From the NCBI GenBank assembly GCA_027659245.1, contig JAQDPW010000001.1:124001-188000 (forward strand): a stretch of 64,000 nucleotides of DNA, given 5' to 3'. Positions 7,393 to 14,988 of the stretch are shown here, piece after piece. A program made the position numbers and the translations under genes. Below the pieces are notes generated by a model. The model was not told the DNA's origin. It worked only from the letters and a program-made list of their open reading frames with translations, and ran no database searches. The first letter of the stretch is position 1. Each line of letters starts with the position of its first letter. The stretch is from Streptococcaceae bacterium AM104-57. GTDB lineage: Bacteria; Bacillota; Bacilli; Lactobacillales; Streptococcaceae.

Positions 7393-9060
7393 GTGTCAAA
7401 TATTACTACAAGCTTATTTCAAGAAATGGTACAGGCTGCATCTACTCGTTTGAACAAGCAAGCCGAATATGTCAACTCATTGAACGTCTTCCCAGTTCCA
7501 GATGGAGATACAGGAACAAACATGGGAATGACTATCGAAAATGGTGCTAAAGAAGTAGCAGACAAACCAGCTTCAACAGTTGGTGAGGCTGCAAGCATCT
7601 TGGCTAAAGGTCTTTTGATGGGTGCGCGTGGGAACTCTGGAGTTATCACTTCTCAGCTTTTCCGCGGATTTTCGCAAGCCATCAAGACAAAAGAAGAGTT
7701 AACAGGAAAAGACCTAGCTCTTGCCTTCCAATCTGGTGTTGAAGTAGCCTACAAGGCTGTTATGAAGCCAGTTGAAGGAACAATCTTGACTGTATCACGT
7801 GGTGCTGCCATCGGTGCTAAGAAAAAAGCCGAGCAGACAGACGATGCTATTGAGGTTATGCGTGCAGCTTTGGAAGGAGCTAAAACAGCCCTTGCGAAGA
7901 CTCCAGACATGCTTCCAGTATTGAAGGAAGTTGGAGTTGTGGACTCAGGTGGTCAAGGTTTGGTCTTCATCTATGAAGGTTTCCTTTCAGCTCTTACTGG
8001 TGAATACAGTGCGTCTGAGGACTTTGTCGCTACTCCAGCCAACATGAGTGAGATGATCAATGCAGAACACCACAAGTCTGTAGCTGGACATGTGGCAACA
8101 GAAGACATTACCTTTGGTTACTGTACGGAGATCATGGTTGCTCTTAAGCAAGGCCCAACTTATGCTAAAGAGTTTGACTACGAAGAATTCCGCAACTACT
8201 TGAATGACCTTGGGGATTCTCTACTTGTTGTTAATGATGATGAAATCGTTAAAGTTCACGTCCATACAGAAGATCCAGGTCTTGTTATGCAAGAAGGTCT
8301 CAAATATGGTAGCTTGGTAAAGGTAAAAGTTGACAATATGCGTAACCAACACGAAGCACAGGTTGAGAAAGAGGCTGCCCAAGTTAGCAAGCCTGCTGAA
8401 GAAAAAGAGTATGCTTTGATTGCTGTAGTAGCTGGACAAGGCTTGGCAGACATCTTCCGTGCTCAAGGTGTGGACTATGTTATCGAAGGTGGACAAACCA
8501 TGAACCCTTCGACAGAAGACTTTATCAAGGCTGTTGAGCAAGTTAATGCTCATAACATCATCTTCTTGCCAAACAACAAAAATATCTTCATGGCAGCTCA
8601 ATCTGCAGCTGAAGTCTTAGAACAACCAGCAGTAGTGGTAGAAGCTCGTACCCTTCCTCAAGGATTGACTAGTCTTCTTGCCTTCGATCCAAGCAAGTCT
8701 ATCGAAGAAAATAAAGAACGCATGACAGCAGCTCTTGGTGATGTGGTCAGCGGTAGTGTAACAACAGCCGTTCGTGACACGACTATCGATGGTTTGGAAA
8801 TCCATGAAAATGACAATCTTGGTATGGTAGATGGTAAGATCCTCGTATCAAACCCTGACATGCACCAAACTCTGACTGAAACTTTGAAACATATGTTGGA
8901 TGAAGACAGTGAAATCGTAACCTTCTATATCGGTGAAGATGGAAGTGAAGAATTGGCTAACCAAATCGCCCAAGAAATCGCAGAAGAATTCGAAGATATT
9001 GAAGTAGAAATCCACCAAGGTCAACAACCAGTGTATCCATACCTTTTCAGTGTGGAATAG
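7393..9060 (+). CDS. fakA: fatty acid kinase catalytic subunit (DAK/DhaL family)
   Basis: A 555-residue protein starting with GTG. The N-terminal DhaL-type ATP domain (residues ~1-200) carries the metal-binding NVFPVPDGDTGTNM motif and GARGNSGVI. A middle region and a C-terminal DegV-like half follow. FakA phosphorylates exogenous fatty acids held by a FakB carrier so that PlsX/PlsY can use them for phospholipid. No fakB lies in this window. It is co-transcribed with the Asp23-family gene and followed after 10 bp by a lipoprotein gene. Older annotations call it a dihydroxyacetone kinase-like phosphatase. Confidence 0.92.
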   Translation: MSNITTSLFQEMVQAASTRLNKQAEYVNSLNVFPVPDGDTGTNMGMTIENGAKEVADKPASTVGEAASILAKGLLMGARGNSGVITSQLFRGFSQAIKTKEELTGKDLALAFQSGVEVAYKAVMKPVEGTILTVSRGAAIGAKKKAEQTDDAIEVMRAALEGAKTALAKTPDMLPVLKEVGVVDSGGQGLVFIYEGFLSALTGEYSASEDFVATPANMSEMINAEHHKSVAGHVATEDITFGYCTEIMVALKQGPTYAKEFDYEEFRNYLNDLGDSLLVVNDDEIVKVHVHTEDPGLVMQEGLKYGSLVKVKVDNMRNQHEAQVEKEAAQVSKPAEEKEYALIAVVAGQGLADIFRAQGVDYVIEGGQTMNPSTEDFIKAVEQVNAHNIIFLPNNKNIFMAAQSAAEVLEQPAVVVEARTLPQGLTSLLAFDPSKSIEENKERMTAALGDVVSGSVTTAVRDTTIDGLEIHENDNLGMVDGKILVSNPDMHQTLTETLKHMLDEDSEIVTFYIGEDGSEELANQIAQEIAEEFEDIEVEIHQGQQPVYPYLFSVE

Positions 9061-9070
9061 GAGGCTTTGA

Positions 9071-9613
9071 ATGAAGAAAGTTTTAGGATTGATTTTTGCA
9101 GCGTTACTTGCTCTTGCTGGCTGTGGTCAAACCAACACCGCAACAACAGAGTCAAGTAGTACAGCAAGTTCGGTTGATTCATCTAGTCAGTCGAGTCAGG
9201 TAAAAGAAGAAAAAACAAAAATCCTTAAAGGGAAAATGGATGAATTTGATGTCACTATGACCTTTGTTTATACGGATGTTGTTAAAAATTTCAAAATGGA
9301 TATGCTCGGAAAAATGAACGTGGAGATTCCTGCTGGAGTTACTCCAGAAGAATTCCAAACAATCTTCCGTGAAGCTATGGAAGATAGTCCAGAATATCTT
9401 GAAATTAAGGACGAGCCTGGTGTTAATGTAGACTATTTTATCACCGAGGACAAAAAGATGAGAGTCGTTATGGAACTCGATCTTGAAAAAGCAGATTTAG
9501 ATAAAGTAAAAAACACATATTTCTTTAAATCACTAGCGGATGGTATAGAAGACTTTAAAAAGCCTAATGCACTATTCGCGGCATTAAAATTACAGGGATT
9601 TAAAGAAGAATAA
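9071..9613 (+). CDS. DUF1307/YehR-like lipoprotein
   Basis: A 180-residue secreted protein with a lipobox (LALAGC, Cys at residue 18) and a Ser/Thr-rich linker. One globular domain ends in ALKLQGFKEE, similar to the C-terminus of YehR-type DUF1307 lipoproteins. It would be anchored to the outer face of the membrane; function unknown. It begins 10 bp after fakA, so it may share that transcript, and a strong terminator follows. Confidence 0.75.
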   Translation: MKKVLGLIFAALLALAGCGQTNTATTESSSTASSVDSSSQSSQVKEEKTKILKGKMDEFDVTMTFVYTDVVKNFKMDMLGKMNVEIPAGVTPEEFQTIFREAMEDSPEYLEIKDEPGVNVDYFITEDKKMRVVMELDLEKADLDKVKNTYFFKSLADGIEDFKKPNALFAALKLQGFKEE

Positions 9614-9614
9614 A

Positions 9615-9646
9615 AAGCGAGGTTGGGATTTTCCCGACCTCTTTTT
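9615..9646 (+). terminator. terminator of fakA operon
   Basis: GAGGTTGGG (9619-9627) / CCCGACCTC (9633-9641), 5-base loop, then TTTTT. Confidence 0.85.
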
Positions 9647-9688
9647 GATTTTCAGAGAATTCTGTTTTCATAGCGATTAGACTTTTTG

Positions 9689-9715
9689 TGACATTTGTCA
9701 TATTTCCTCATGACA
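9689..9715. promoter_or_regulatory. TGACA/TGTCA repeats, probable response-regulator site
   Basis: TGACA-TT-TGTCA (9689-9700) is an inverted repeat and a further TCATGACA follows at 9708-9715. It lies ~35 bp upstream of a TATACT (9747-9752) for the operon that encodes its own NarL-type regulator. LiaR/CesR-like regulators of this class bind TGACA-type half sites; autoregulation is inferred. Confidence 0.5.
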
Positions 9716-9779
9716 GAAGCTTCTAGTGATTCTACCTTTAAAGAATTATACTAGATTTATCAAATGGAGGAAGAAAAAA

Positions 9780-9971
9780 ATGAAGCATAAAGTAATTGTC
9801 GCAATGAGTTTAGTAGCAGCAGGAGTTATGACTTATCTCATGTTCTCAGGATTGGATGAAGATTTCTATCATTTTCCTTGGGAGTTGTTTGCAAGCTTTG
9901 GAATCATGTCCTGGCTTATCCGAGAAGGTTTGAAATTGGTCTCAGATGTGAAAAAGGAGTTTGAAAAATGA
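9780..9971 (+). CDS. small membrane protein (63 aa)
   Basis: A 63-residue protein from ATG 9780, seven bases after GGAGGAAG. It has one clear hydrophobic helix (VIVAMSLVAAGVMTYLMF) and a second weaker one (FASFGIMSWLI), then a charged tail. I do not recognise it. Its stop overlaps the next start (ATGA), and the following genes encode a second tiny membrane protein, an ABC transporter and a two-component system. It may therefore be an accessory sensor or transporter subunit, which is inference from position. Confidence 0.7.
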   Translation: MKHKVIVAMSLVAAGVMTYLMFSGLDEDFYHFPWELFASFGIMSWLIREGLKLVSDVKKEFEK

Positions 9972-10162
9972 AAAAAGCGATTCTCTATCTTTTTATTGGA
10001 CTATCACTAGTGGTATGGTTGGTAGAAATGTTTACAGGTTGGTTTGATCAAGCCTTCCTGCACCAAGCTATTCGCGGTGCCTGGGGTCTAGGATTTATGA
10101 TTTTTATCGCCTTTCCGATGGGAAAGGAGTGGCTGAAAGGAGAGTATCATGAACATGATTAA
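9968..10162 (+). CDS. small membrane protein (64 aa)
   Basis: A 64-residue protein with two hydrophobic stretches (ILYLFIGLSLVVWLVEMF and GAWGLGFMIFIAFPMG) and a charged end. The start overlaps the previous gene by 4 bp and the end overlaps the ATP-binding gene by 14 bp, so translation is likely coupled. No family is recognised. The paired arrangement with the preceding 63-residue protein suggests they act together with the ABC transporter in the membrane. Confidence 0.7.
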   Translation: MKKAILYLFIGLSLVVWLVEMFTGWFDQAFLHQAIRGAWGLGFMIFIAFPMGKEWLKGEYHEHD

Positions 10163-11033
10163 GGTAGAAAGCCTAAATAAAAACATCAAGGGGAAGGCTA
10201 TTTTGAAGGATATTTCTTTTGAGGTAGCTGAAGGTGAATGCGTCGCCTTGATTGGTCCCAATGGTGCTGGGAAGACCACACTCTTGGACTGTTTGCTTGG
10301 AGATAAATTGGTCACAAGCGGTCAAGTATCCATCCAAGGCTTGCCAGTGACGAGTTCTCAGTTAGACTATATTAGAGGCTACCTGCCTCAAGAAAATGTC
10401 ATCGTTCAGAAATTAAAGGTCAAAGAGTTGATTACTTTCTTTCAAAGCATTTACCCAAATCCCTTGAGCAACCAGGAAATCGATCAACTATTGCAGTTTG
10501 ACCAGCAACAAAAAGAGCAATTCGCAGAAAAATTGTCAGGTGGGCAAAAGCGGCTCTTCTCTTTTGTCTTGACCTTGATTGGCCGACCAAAGCTAGTCTT
10601 TTTAGATGAGCCAACTGCTGCCATGGATACCTCAACCCGTCAACGTTTTTGGGAAATTGTTCAGGACCTAAAAGCACAGGGAGTCACCATTCTTTATTCG
10701 TCCCATTACATCGAAGAAGTAGAGCATACAGCGGACCGAATCTTGGTCTTGAATAAGGGAGAGTTGATACGTGATACGACGCCTCTAGCCATGCGTAGTG
10801 AGGAGATTGAAAAGCATTTTATCCTTCCTCTGGCTTACAAGGAAGTCGTTGAGCAGTCAAACTTGGTTGAAAACTTGGTACAAAAACAAGATGCTTTGCA
10901 AGTAGTCACACGCGAAGCGGATGCTTTTTGGCAACTGTTAGTACAAGCAGGCTGTAGCATACAAGAAATCGAAGTTAATAACCGTAGCTTGTTGGATACA
11001 ATCTTTGAAGAAACACAAAAGGGAGATGACTAA
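10149..11033 (+). CDS. ABC transporter ATP-binding protein
   Basis: A 294-residue ATPase with Walker A GPNGAGKTT, Q-loop LPQEN, signature LSGGQKR, Walker B LVFLDEPTAAMD and switch His in SSHYIEE. A ~75-residue C-terminal extension follows the ATPase core, as in drug/bacteriocin exporters of the CcmA/YvfR type. The start at 10149 follows AAAGGAGAG. It pairs with the ABC-2 permease 1 bp downstream and lies in the same transcript as a sensor kinase and regulator. From memory this matches the transporter next to pneumococcal TCS11. Substrate unknown; a role in resisting cell-wall agents is plausible. Confidence 0.88.
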   Translation: MNMIKVESLNKNIKGKAILKDISFEVAEGECVALIGPNGAGKTTLLDCLLGDKLVTSGQVSIQGLPVTSSQLDYIRGYLPQENVIVQKLKVKELITFFQSIYPNPLSNQEIDQLLQFDQQQKEQFAEKLSGGQKRLFSFVLTLIGRPKLVFLDEPTAAMDTSTRQRFWEIVQDLKAQGVTILYSSHYIEEVEHTADRILVLNKGELIRDTTPLAMRSEEIEKHFILPLAYKEVVEQSNLVENLVQKQDALQVVTREADAFWQLLVQAGCSIQEIEVNNRSLLDTIFEETQKGDD

Positions 11034-11034
11034 G

Positions 11035-11772
11035 ATGAAACGATGGATCGCACTAAACAAGATAGAATTTCTATTGACCAAACGGCAACTAGTCTATTAT
11101 CTATTATCCGTAGGAATGCCGACAGCCTTCTATTTATTCTTTTCAGGCATGTACCAGGACACACCAGGTGGACCTGCGAATTTTATGCGCGACTACCTCA
11201 TCTCCATGACGGCTTTTTCCATGATGTCGACAGCTATCTTTTCATTCCCAGTTGTTTTACATACCGACAAGATCAACAACTGGCAGAAAATATTACGTCA
11301 TAGCCCTGTAAATATGGTAGAATATTATCTATCAAAGATAACAAGTATGATGGTTGATTATTTGGTCTCAATTCTGGTTGTTTTCTCAGTTGGACATTTT
11401 GTAAGAGGTGTGGACATGTCTCTTGGAAACTGGATTGGGGCTGCGCTTTTGCTGATAGTAGGAAGTGTAGCTTTTGTAGCCCTTGGTTTGGCCTTGACTC
11501 TCCTACCAACTAGTCAGTTGATGTCTGTTGTAGGCAATCTTCTTTACTTTGGCTTGGCTGTTTTAGGCGGACTCTGGATGCCCGTCTCTTTATTTCCAGA
11601 CTGGATGCAAGCAATCGGGAAGCGTCTACCAAGCTATCAGTTGATGGAATTGATCAAGACCTTCTTAAATGAGGGTGGCATCAATTTATCAGCCACAGTT
11701 TATCTACTTGTTTTTTCAGCAGTTTTGTTTGGTTTGACCATTTACCTTCAAGGTCATAAGGAGAATGCTTAA
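11035..11772 (+). CDS. ABC-2 type transporter permease
   Basis: A 245-residue membrane protein with six predicted helices and the ABC-2 layout; the block VLGGLWMPVSLFPDWMQ is typical of YvfS-like permeases. ATG 11035 follows GGGAG; an in-frame ATG at 11005 lies inside the upstream gene without a ribosome site. The stop overlaps the kinase start by one base (TAATG), which supports translational coupling. It forms the channel for the preceding ATPase. Confidence 0.88.
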   Translation: MKRWIALNKIEFLLTKRQLVYYLLSVGMPTAFYLFFSGMYQDTPGGPANFMRDYLISMTAFSMMSTAIFSFPVVLHTDKINNWQKILRHSPVNMVEYYLSKITSMMVDYLVSILVVFSVGHFVRGVDMSLGNWIGAALLLIVGSVAFVALGLALTLLPTSQLMSVVGNLLYFGLAVLGGLWMPVSLFPDWMQAIGKRLPSYQLMELIKTFLNEGGINLSATVYLLVFSAVLFGLTIYLQGHKENA

Positions 11773-12869
11773 TGCTTGAAAGACTGAAGAGCATAGACTA
11801 TATGTATTGGGCCAGTTTGATTTTTATGGTTTTTCCCATCCTTCCTGTAGTGATTGGGGAGCTTGCTGTCTGGCATTTATTGATTGATATTCTATTTGTA
11901 GTGGCGTATTTGGGTGTTTTAATAACTAAGAACCAGCGCCTTTCTTGGCTTTTCTGGGGCATCATGCTGGTCTATGTAGCTGGGAACACCGCCTTTGTTG
12001 CTGTAAATTATATCTGGTTCTTCTTTTTCCTTTCCAATCTCTTAATTTATCATTTTGGCGTACGTAGTTTTAATTCTTTACATGTCCGGACTTTTCTCCT
12101 TGCTCAAGTGCTTGTGGTGGGGCAACTGTTGATTATTCAGAGAATCGAAGTTGGGTTTCTATTCTATCTACTTGTAATTCTTGCTTTTGTCGATTTGATG
12201 ACTTTTGGTTTGGTTCGGATTCGTATTGTAGAGGATTTGAAAGAAGCGCAGGCCAAGCAAAATGCCCAGATAAATCTCTTGTTAGCTGAAAATGAACGTA
12301 GTCGTATCGGTCAGGATTTGCATGATAGCTTGGGACATACCTTTGCTATGCTGAGTGTCAAGACGGATCTCGCCTTGCAGTTGTTTCAGATGGAGGCTTA
12401 TCCACAGGTGGAAAAGGAATTAAAAGAAATTCACCAGATCAGCAAGGATTCCATGAATGAAGTGCGAACTATCGTGGAAAATCTGAAATCACGGACCTTA
12501 GCTTCAGAGCTTGAGACTGTCAAAAAGATGCTAGAGATTGCTGGGATTGAGGTTGAGGTTGATAATCACTTGGACAAGGCTAGTTTGACCCAGGATGTAG
12601 AGTCGACAGCCGCTATGATTTTGTTAGAACTGGCAACCAATATCATCAAGCACGCTCAAGCTCAAAAAGCCTATCTAAAACTGGAACGCACAGATCAGGA
12701 ATTGCTCCTGACGGTCAGAGATGACGGGAAAGGCTTTGCAACTGTAGAAGGAAATGAACTCCATACAGTACGAGATCGTGCCTCAGCCTTTTCAGGTCAA
12801 GTGGAGCTGGTCAGTTTGAAACATCCAACAGAGGTGCGCGTGCATCTGCCTTATAAGGAGAGAAAGTAG
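11772..12869 (+). CDS. NarL-type sensor histidine kinase (TCS11-like)
   Basis: A 365-residue kinase with about five membrane helices in the first ~155 residues and no large extracellular domain, as in DesK/YvfT intramembrane sensors. The HisKA_3 box is ENERSRIGQDLHDSLGHTF with the phosphorylated His near residue 183. The HATPase part shows ELATNIIKHA and DDGKGF. Length and layout match pneumococcal HK11 as I recall it. It probably senses envelope stress or the load on the adjoining ABC transporter. Confidence 0.9.
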   Translation: MLERLKSIDYMYWASLIFMVFPILPVVIGELAVWHLLIDILFVVAYLGVLITKNQRLSWLFWGIMLVYVAGNTAFVAVNYIWFFFFLSNLLIYHFGVRSFNSLHVRTFLLAQVLVVGQLLIIQRIEVGFLFYLLVILAFVDLMTFGLVRIRIVEDLKEAQAKQNAQINLLLAENERSRIGQDLHDSLGHTFAMLSVKTDLALQLFQMEAYPQVEKELKEIHQISKDSMNEVRTIVENLKSRTLASELETVKKMLEIAGIEVEVDNHLDKASLTQDVESTAAMILLELATNIIKHAQAQKAYLKLERTDQELLLTVRDDGKGFATVEGNELHTVRDRASAFSGQVELVSLKHPTEVRVHLPYKERK

Positions 12870-13469
12870 ATGAAAGTATTAGTCGCAGAAGATCAAAGTA
12901 TGCTGAGAGACGCCATGTGCCAGCTCTTGAGCTTTCAACCAGATGTGGAGACTGTCCTGCAGGCGAAAAATGGAGCTGAAGCCATCCAAATCTTGGAAAA
13001 AGAAGCAGTAGATATTGCTATCCTTGACGTTGAAATGCCAGTCAAGACAGGACTAGAAGCACTTGAGTGGATCAAACAAGAAGTGCCTGAAACCAAGGTG
13101 GTTATCGTTACGACCTTTAAACGCCCAGGCTATTTTGAACGAGCTGTCAAAGCAGGAGTCGATGCCTATGTTTTGAAAGAGCGAAGCATCGCCGAGCTCA
13201 TGCAAACCTTGCATACGGTGCTAGAGGGGCGAAAGGAGTATTCTCCAGAACTGATGGAAGTCATGATGACCCATCCCAACCCCTTGACCGAGCAGGAAGT
13301 CGCTGTTCTATATGAAGTAGCCCAAGGTCTCTCCAACCAAGAAATTGCAGATAAGCTCTACCTTTCAAACGGCACCGTCCGTAATTACATGACCAATATC
13401 CTCTCCAAACTAGGCGCAAGCAACCGAACCGAAGCAGCCAAAACTGCCGAAGAAGAAGGATGGTTGTGA
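12870..13469 (+). CDS. NarL/LuxR-type response regulator (TCS11-like)
   Basis: A 199-residue regulator immediately after the kinase stop. The receiver domain has the acidic pocket (VAEDQSM), the phospho-acceptor Asp in AILDVEMP and the conserved Lys in YVLKERS. The C-terminal LuxR helix-turn-helix is [20 protein letters not shown] followed by [16 protein letters not shown]. It is last in a six-gene operon and probably controls that operon through the TGACA-type repeats near 9700. A convergent valS fragment follows within 20 bp. Confidence 0.92.
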   Translation: MKVLVAEDQSMLRDAMCQLLSFQPDVETVLQAKNGAEAIQILEKEAVDIAILDVEMPVKTGLEALEWIKQEVPETKVVIVTTFKRPGYFERAVKAGVDAYVLKERSIAELMQTLHTVLEGRKEYSPELMEVMMTHPNPLTEQEVAVLYEVAQGLSNQEIADKLYLSNGTVRNYMTNILSKLGASNRTEAAKTAEEEGWL

Positions 13470-13488
13470 GGGGAGAATTTTTGTATGT

Positions 13489-13722
13489 TTATTTCACCAA
13501 CTTCTTCATCTCATCAATACGAGCTACGGTAGCGTCGTATTTAGCTTGGTAGTCGGCTTGTTTGTCGCGTTCTTTTTGGACGACTTCTGGTTTGGCATTG
13601 GCTACGAAACGTTCGTTAGAGAGCTTCTTGCCGACCATATCCAGTTCTTTTTGCCATTTAGCCAGTTCCTTGTCGAGACGAGCGAGCTCTTCTTCGACAT
13701 TGAGGAGGTCTGCGAGAGGTAA
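13489..13722 (-). pseudogene. valS: valyl-tRNA synthetase 3' fragment
   Basis: About 77 codons ending at a TAA (13491-13489) encode the C-terminal coiled-coil arm of Val[22 protein letters not shown], then a [12 protein letters not shown] block, ending EMKKLVK. Complete ValRS has ~880 residues, so all catalytic domains are missing. At about 13722 the valS frame breaks into an IS200-type right-end sequence. I infer that an insertion and deletion removed the rest, or that the fragment was carried here with the island; an intact valS must exist elsewhere. The reading frame is otherwise undamaged, so the event may be recent. Confidence 0.85.
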
Positions 13723-13824
13723 GTGACGATCCAGCTTGAACAAGGTGAAAGTCAGCGTCTTTAGGCGCTGGCTGGTAATTTGGGCTTAGAGACATGGTGC
13801 AAACCACTCGTTAGACGGGTGGTT
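13715..13824 (+). repeat. IS200/IS605-type right end, copy A
   Basis: 110 bp directly repeated at 18014-18134 with about 85-90% identity and an 11-bp gap. It contains the stem GTCAGCG/CGCTGGC (13751-13772) and the stem AACCACTCGT/ACGGGTGGTT (13802-13824). The middle stem (GGGC..GCCC in copy B) is destroyed here. Copy B directly follows a tnpA remnant, which identifies the sequence as the end of an IS200-like element. Confidence 0.75.
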
Positions 13825-14116
13825 ATGATTTTAAAGACTTTTTCCCAGCATCTTTTGTGTTGTTTAAGAAAATTAGATGGTCGTTTATCTCACTATATGT
13901 TTCAGATTCTTAAATTGATTGGTGAATTTCATGCAATCAAATCAGCTTTGATAGTGATTGAAACTAAAAGTTATGATTTTAAACAATAATTTTTAAATGA
14001 AACTATTTTTTTGCTCAGTTTTGAGTGTTGTGACACACTAGATATCAATCTTTTTCAGATAACGAAAAGTCTAGAGGAATATCAAAAAATATTTTATTAA
14101 AATTAATAGAAATCCC
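13825..14116. other. AT-rich non-coding stretch inside the island
   Basis: No convincing gene. An open frame at 13780-13989 starts inside the IS end, has no ribosome site and no recognisable content. TTATGATTTTAAA occurs twice (13823-13835 and about 13970-13982), flanking 134 bp, and may mark an old insertion. Confidence 0.4.
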
Positions 14117-14147
14117 TTGACAAAGCCATTTCGGGGGGGGGTATAAT
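14117..14147 (+). promoter_or_regulatory. promoter with G9 tract in the spacer (candidate phase-variable promoter)
   Basis: Perfect TTGACA (14117-14122) and perfect TATAAT (14142-14147) are separated by 19 bp, of which nine consecutive bases are G (14133-14141). Loss of two G would give the optimal 17-bp spacing. Nothing else in this AT-rich DNA resembles the tract. It drives the 228-residue membrane protein and possibly the surface protein beyond. Confidence 0.75.
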
Positions 14148-14211
14148 AGATAGTTGTATAATAAATATACTCAAAAATCGGATTATGGCCATAGGGAGAC
14201 TTTAAACCAAT

Positions 14212-14898
14212 ATGAATAGATATAATAGGGAAGAATTGCTTTATATGTTTGGGTATTGTTTTCAAGTTTTAAAAACAGTATCGGATTTGAACCGGGCTAT
14301 TTCGGCTGAACAAAATAAAGCCTATGATAGTATTATGGGTAAATATTATAGAATTAAAAAAGTATTTAACATAATTATTATTAGTTTTATTTTAATAGTA
14401 AATATATGGGGAGCTATTACAAATACCTACCCTATAACTTCGTTAATTATTATACAAGTACCTCTAACTTATGGAGTCTTTCAATTGCTATTTTTTCCTA
14501 TTTTTGCTATTGTAAAAGCATTTTATAATCATTCTGCCAAGAAGGAATTTTCAAATGCTTATGATAATGATGCTTCTAACAAATATCGCCAAAAAGGTGT
14601 AGAACTGTTGAGAGATAAGCAGTTCCTTGACTATAAAGAAGAAATTCCAGAAGATTATTTTAATATGGATGACCTATATCTCTTATATAGTTATCTAGAA
14701 ACTTATAGGGCTGACAACTTTAAAGAAGCAGCTAATTTACTGGCGGAAGAAAAACACCGTGAAAGAGTTGAATACAATCAGGAAGTAATGCAAAGTAGTT
14801 TAGCTACTATCCAAGATAATGTTCGTTATCAATCTGTAATTCAGACAATTCAATTATTAGAGGCAAGGACTCATCACAGGATTATAGAAAACAGGTAA
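14212..14898 (+). CDS. hypothetical membrane protein of surface-protein island
   Basis: A 228-residue protein that I do not recognise. Two hydrophobic segments lie at about residues 50-70 (IIIISFILIVNIWGAI) and 80-102 (VPLTYGVFQLLFFPIFAIV). The N-terminal ~45 and C-terminal ~120 residues are hydrophilic, and the latter is helix-rich (NFKEAANLLAEEKHRERVEY). The start follows a GGGAG site. Codons are markedly AT-rich compared with the flanking core genes, which suggests transfer. It is the first gene after the G9 promoter and lies 90 bp before the LPXTG gene, which has its own promoter. A function linked to that surface protein is only inferred. Confidence 0.75.
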   Translation: MNRYNREELLYMFGYCFQVLKTVSDLNRAISAEQNKAYDSIMGKYYRIKKVFNIIIISFILIVNIWGAITNTYPITSLIIIQVPLTYGVFQLLFFPIFAIVKAFYNHSAKKEFSNAYDNDASNKYRQKGVELLRDKQFLDYKEEIPEDYFNMDDLYLLYSYLETYRADNFKEAANLLAEEKHRERVEYNQEVMQSSLATIQDNVRYQSVIQTIQLLEARTHHRIIENR

Positions 14899-14921
14899 TC
14901 AGAGAATTAGAATACTGAACT

Positions 14922-14950
14922 TTGTTCCTCATAGGAGAACAGGTTATAAT
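14922..14950 (+). promoter_or_regulatory. promoter of LPXTG surface protein gene
   Basis: TTGTTC (14922-14927), 17-bp spacer, TATAAT (14945-14950); the start codon is 39 bp downstream of the -10. Confidence 0.7.
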
Positions 14951-14988
14951 TTTGAAAATAAATCATGAATTTTATATTAGGAGAACAT

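Noticed and set aside
13751..13824. Hairpins of IS copy A as the terminator of the two-component operon
   Set aside because: They lie beyond the convergent valS fragment, lack a T run, and are repeated as a unit at 18014-18134 next to a tnpA remnant.
13780..13989. Open frame of 69 codons after IS copy A
   Set aside because: It starts inside the IS end, has no ribosome site or recognisable content, and spans a hairpin.
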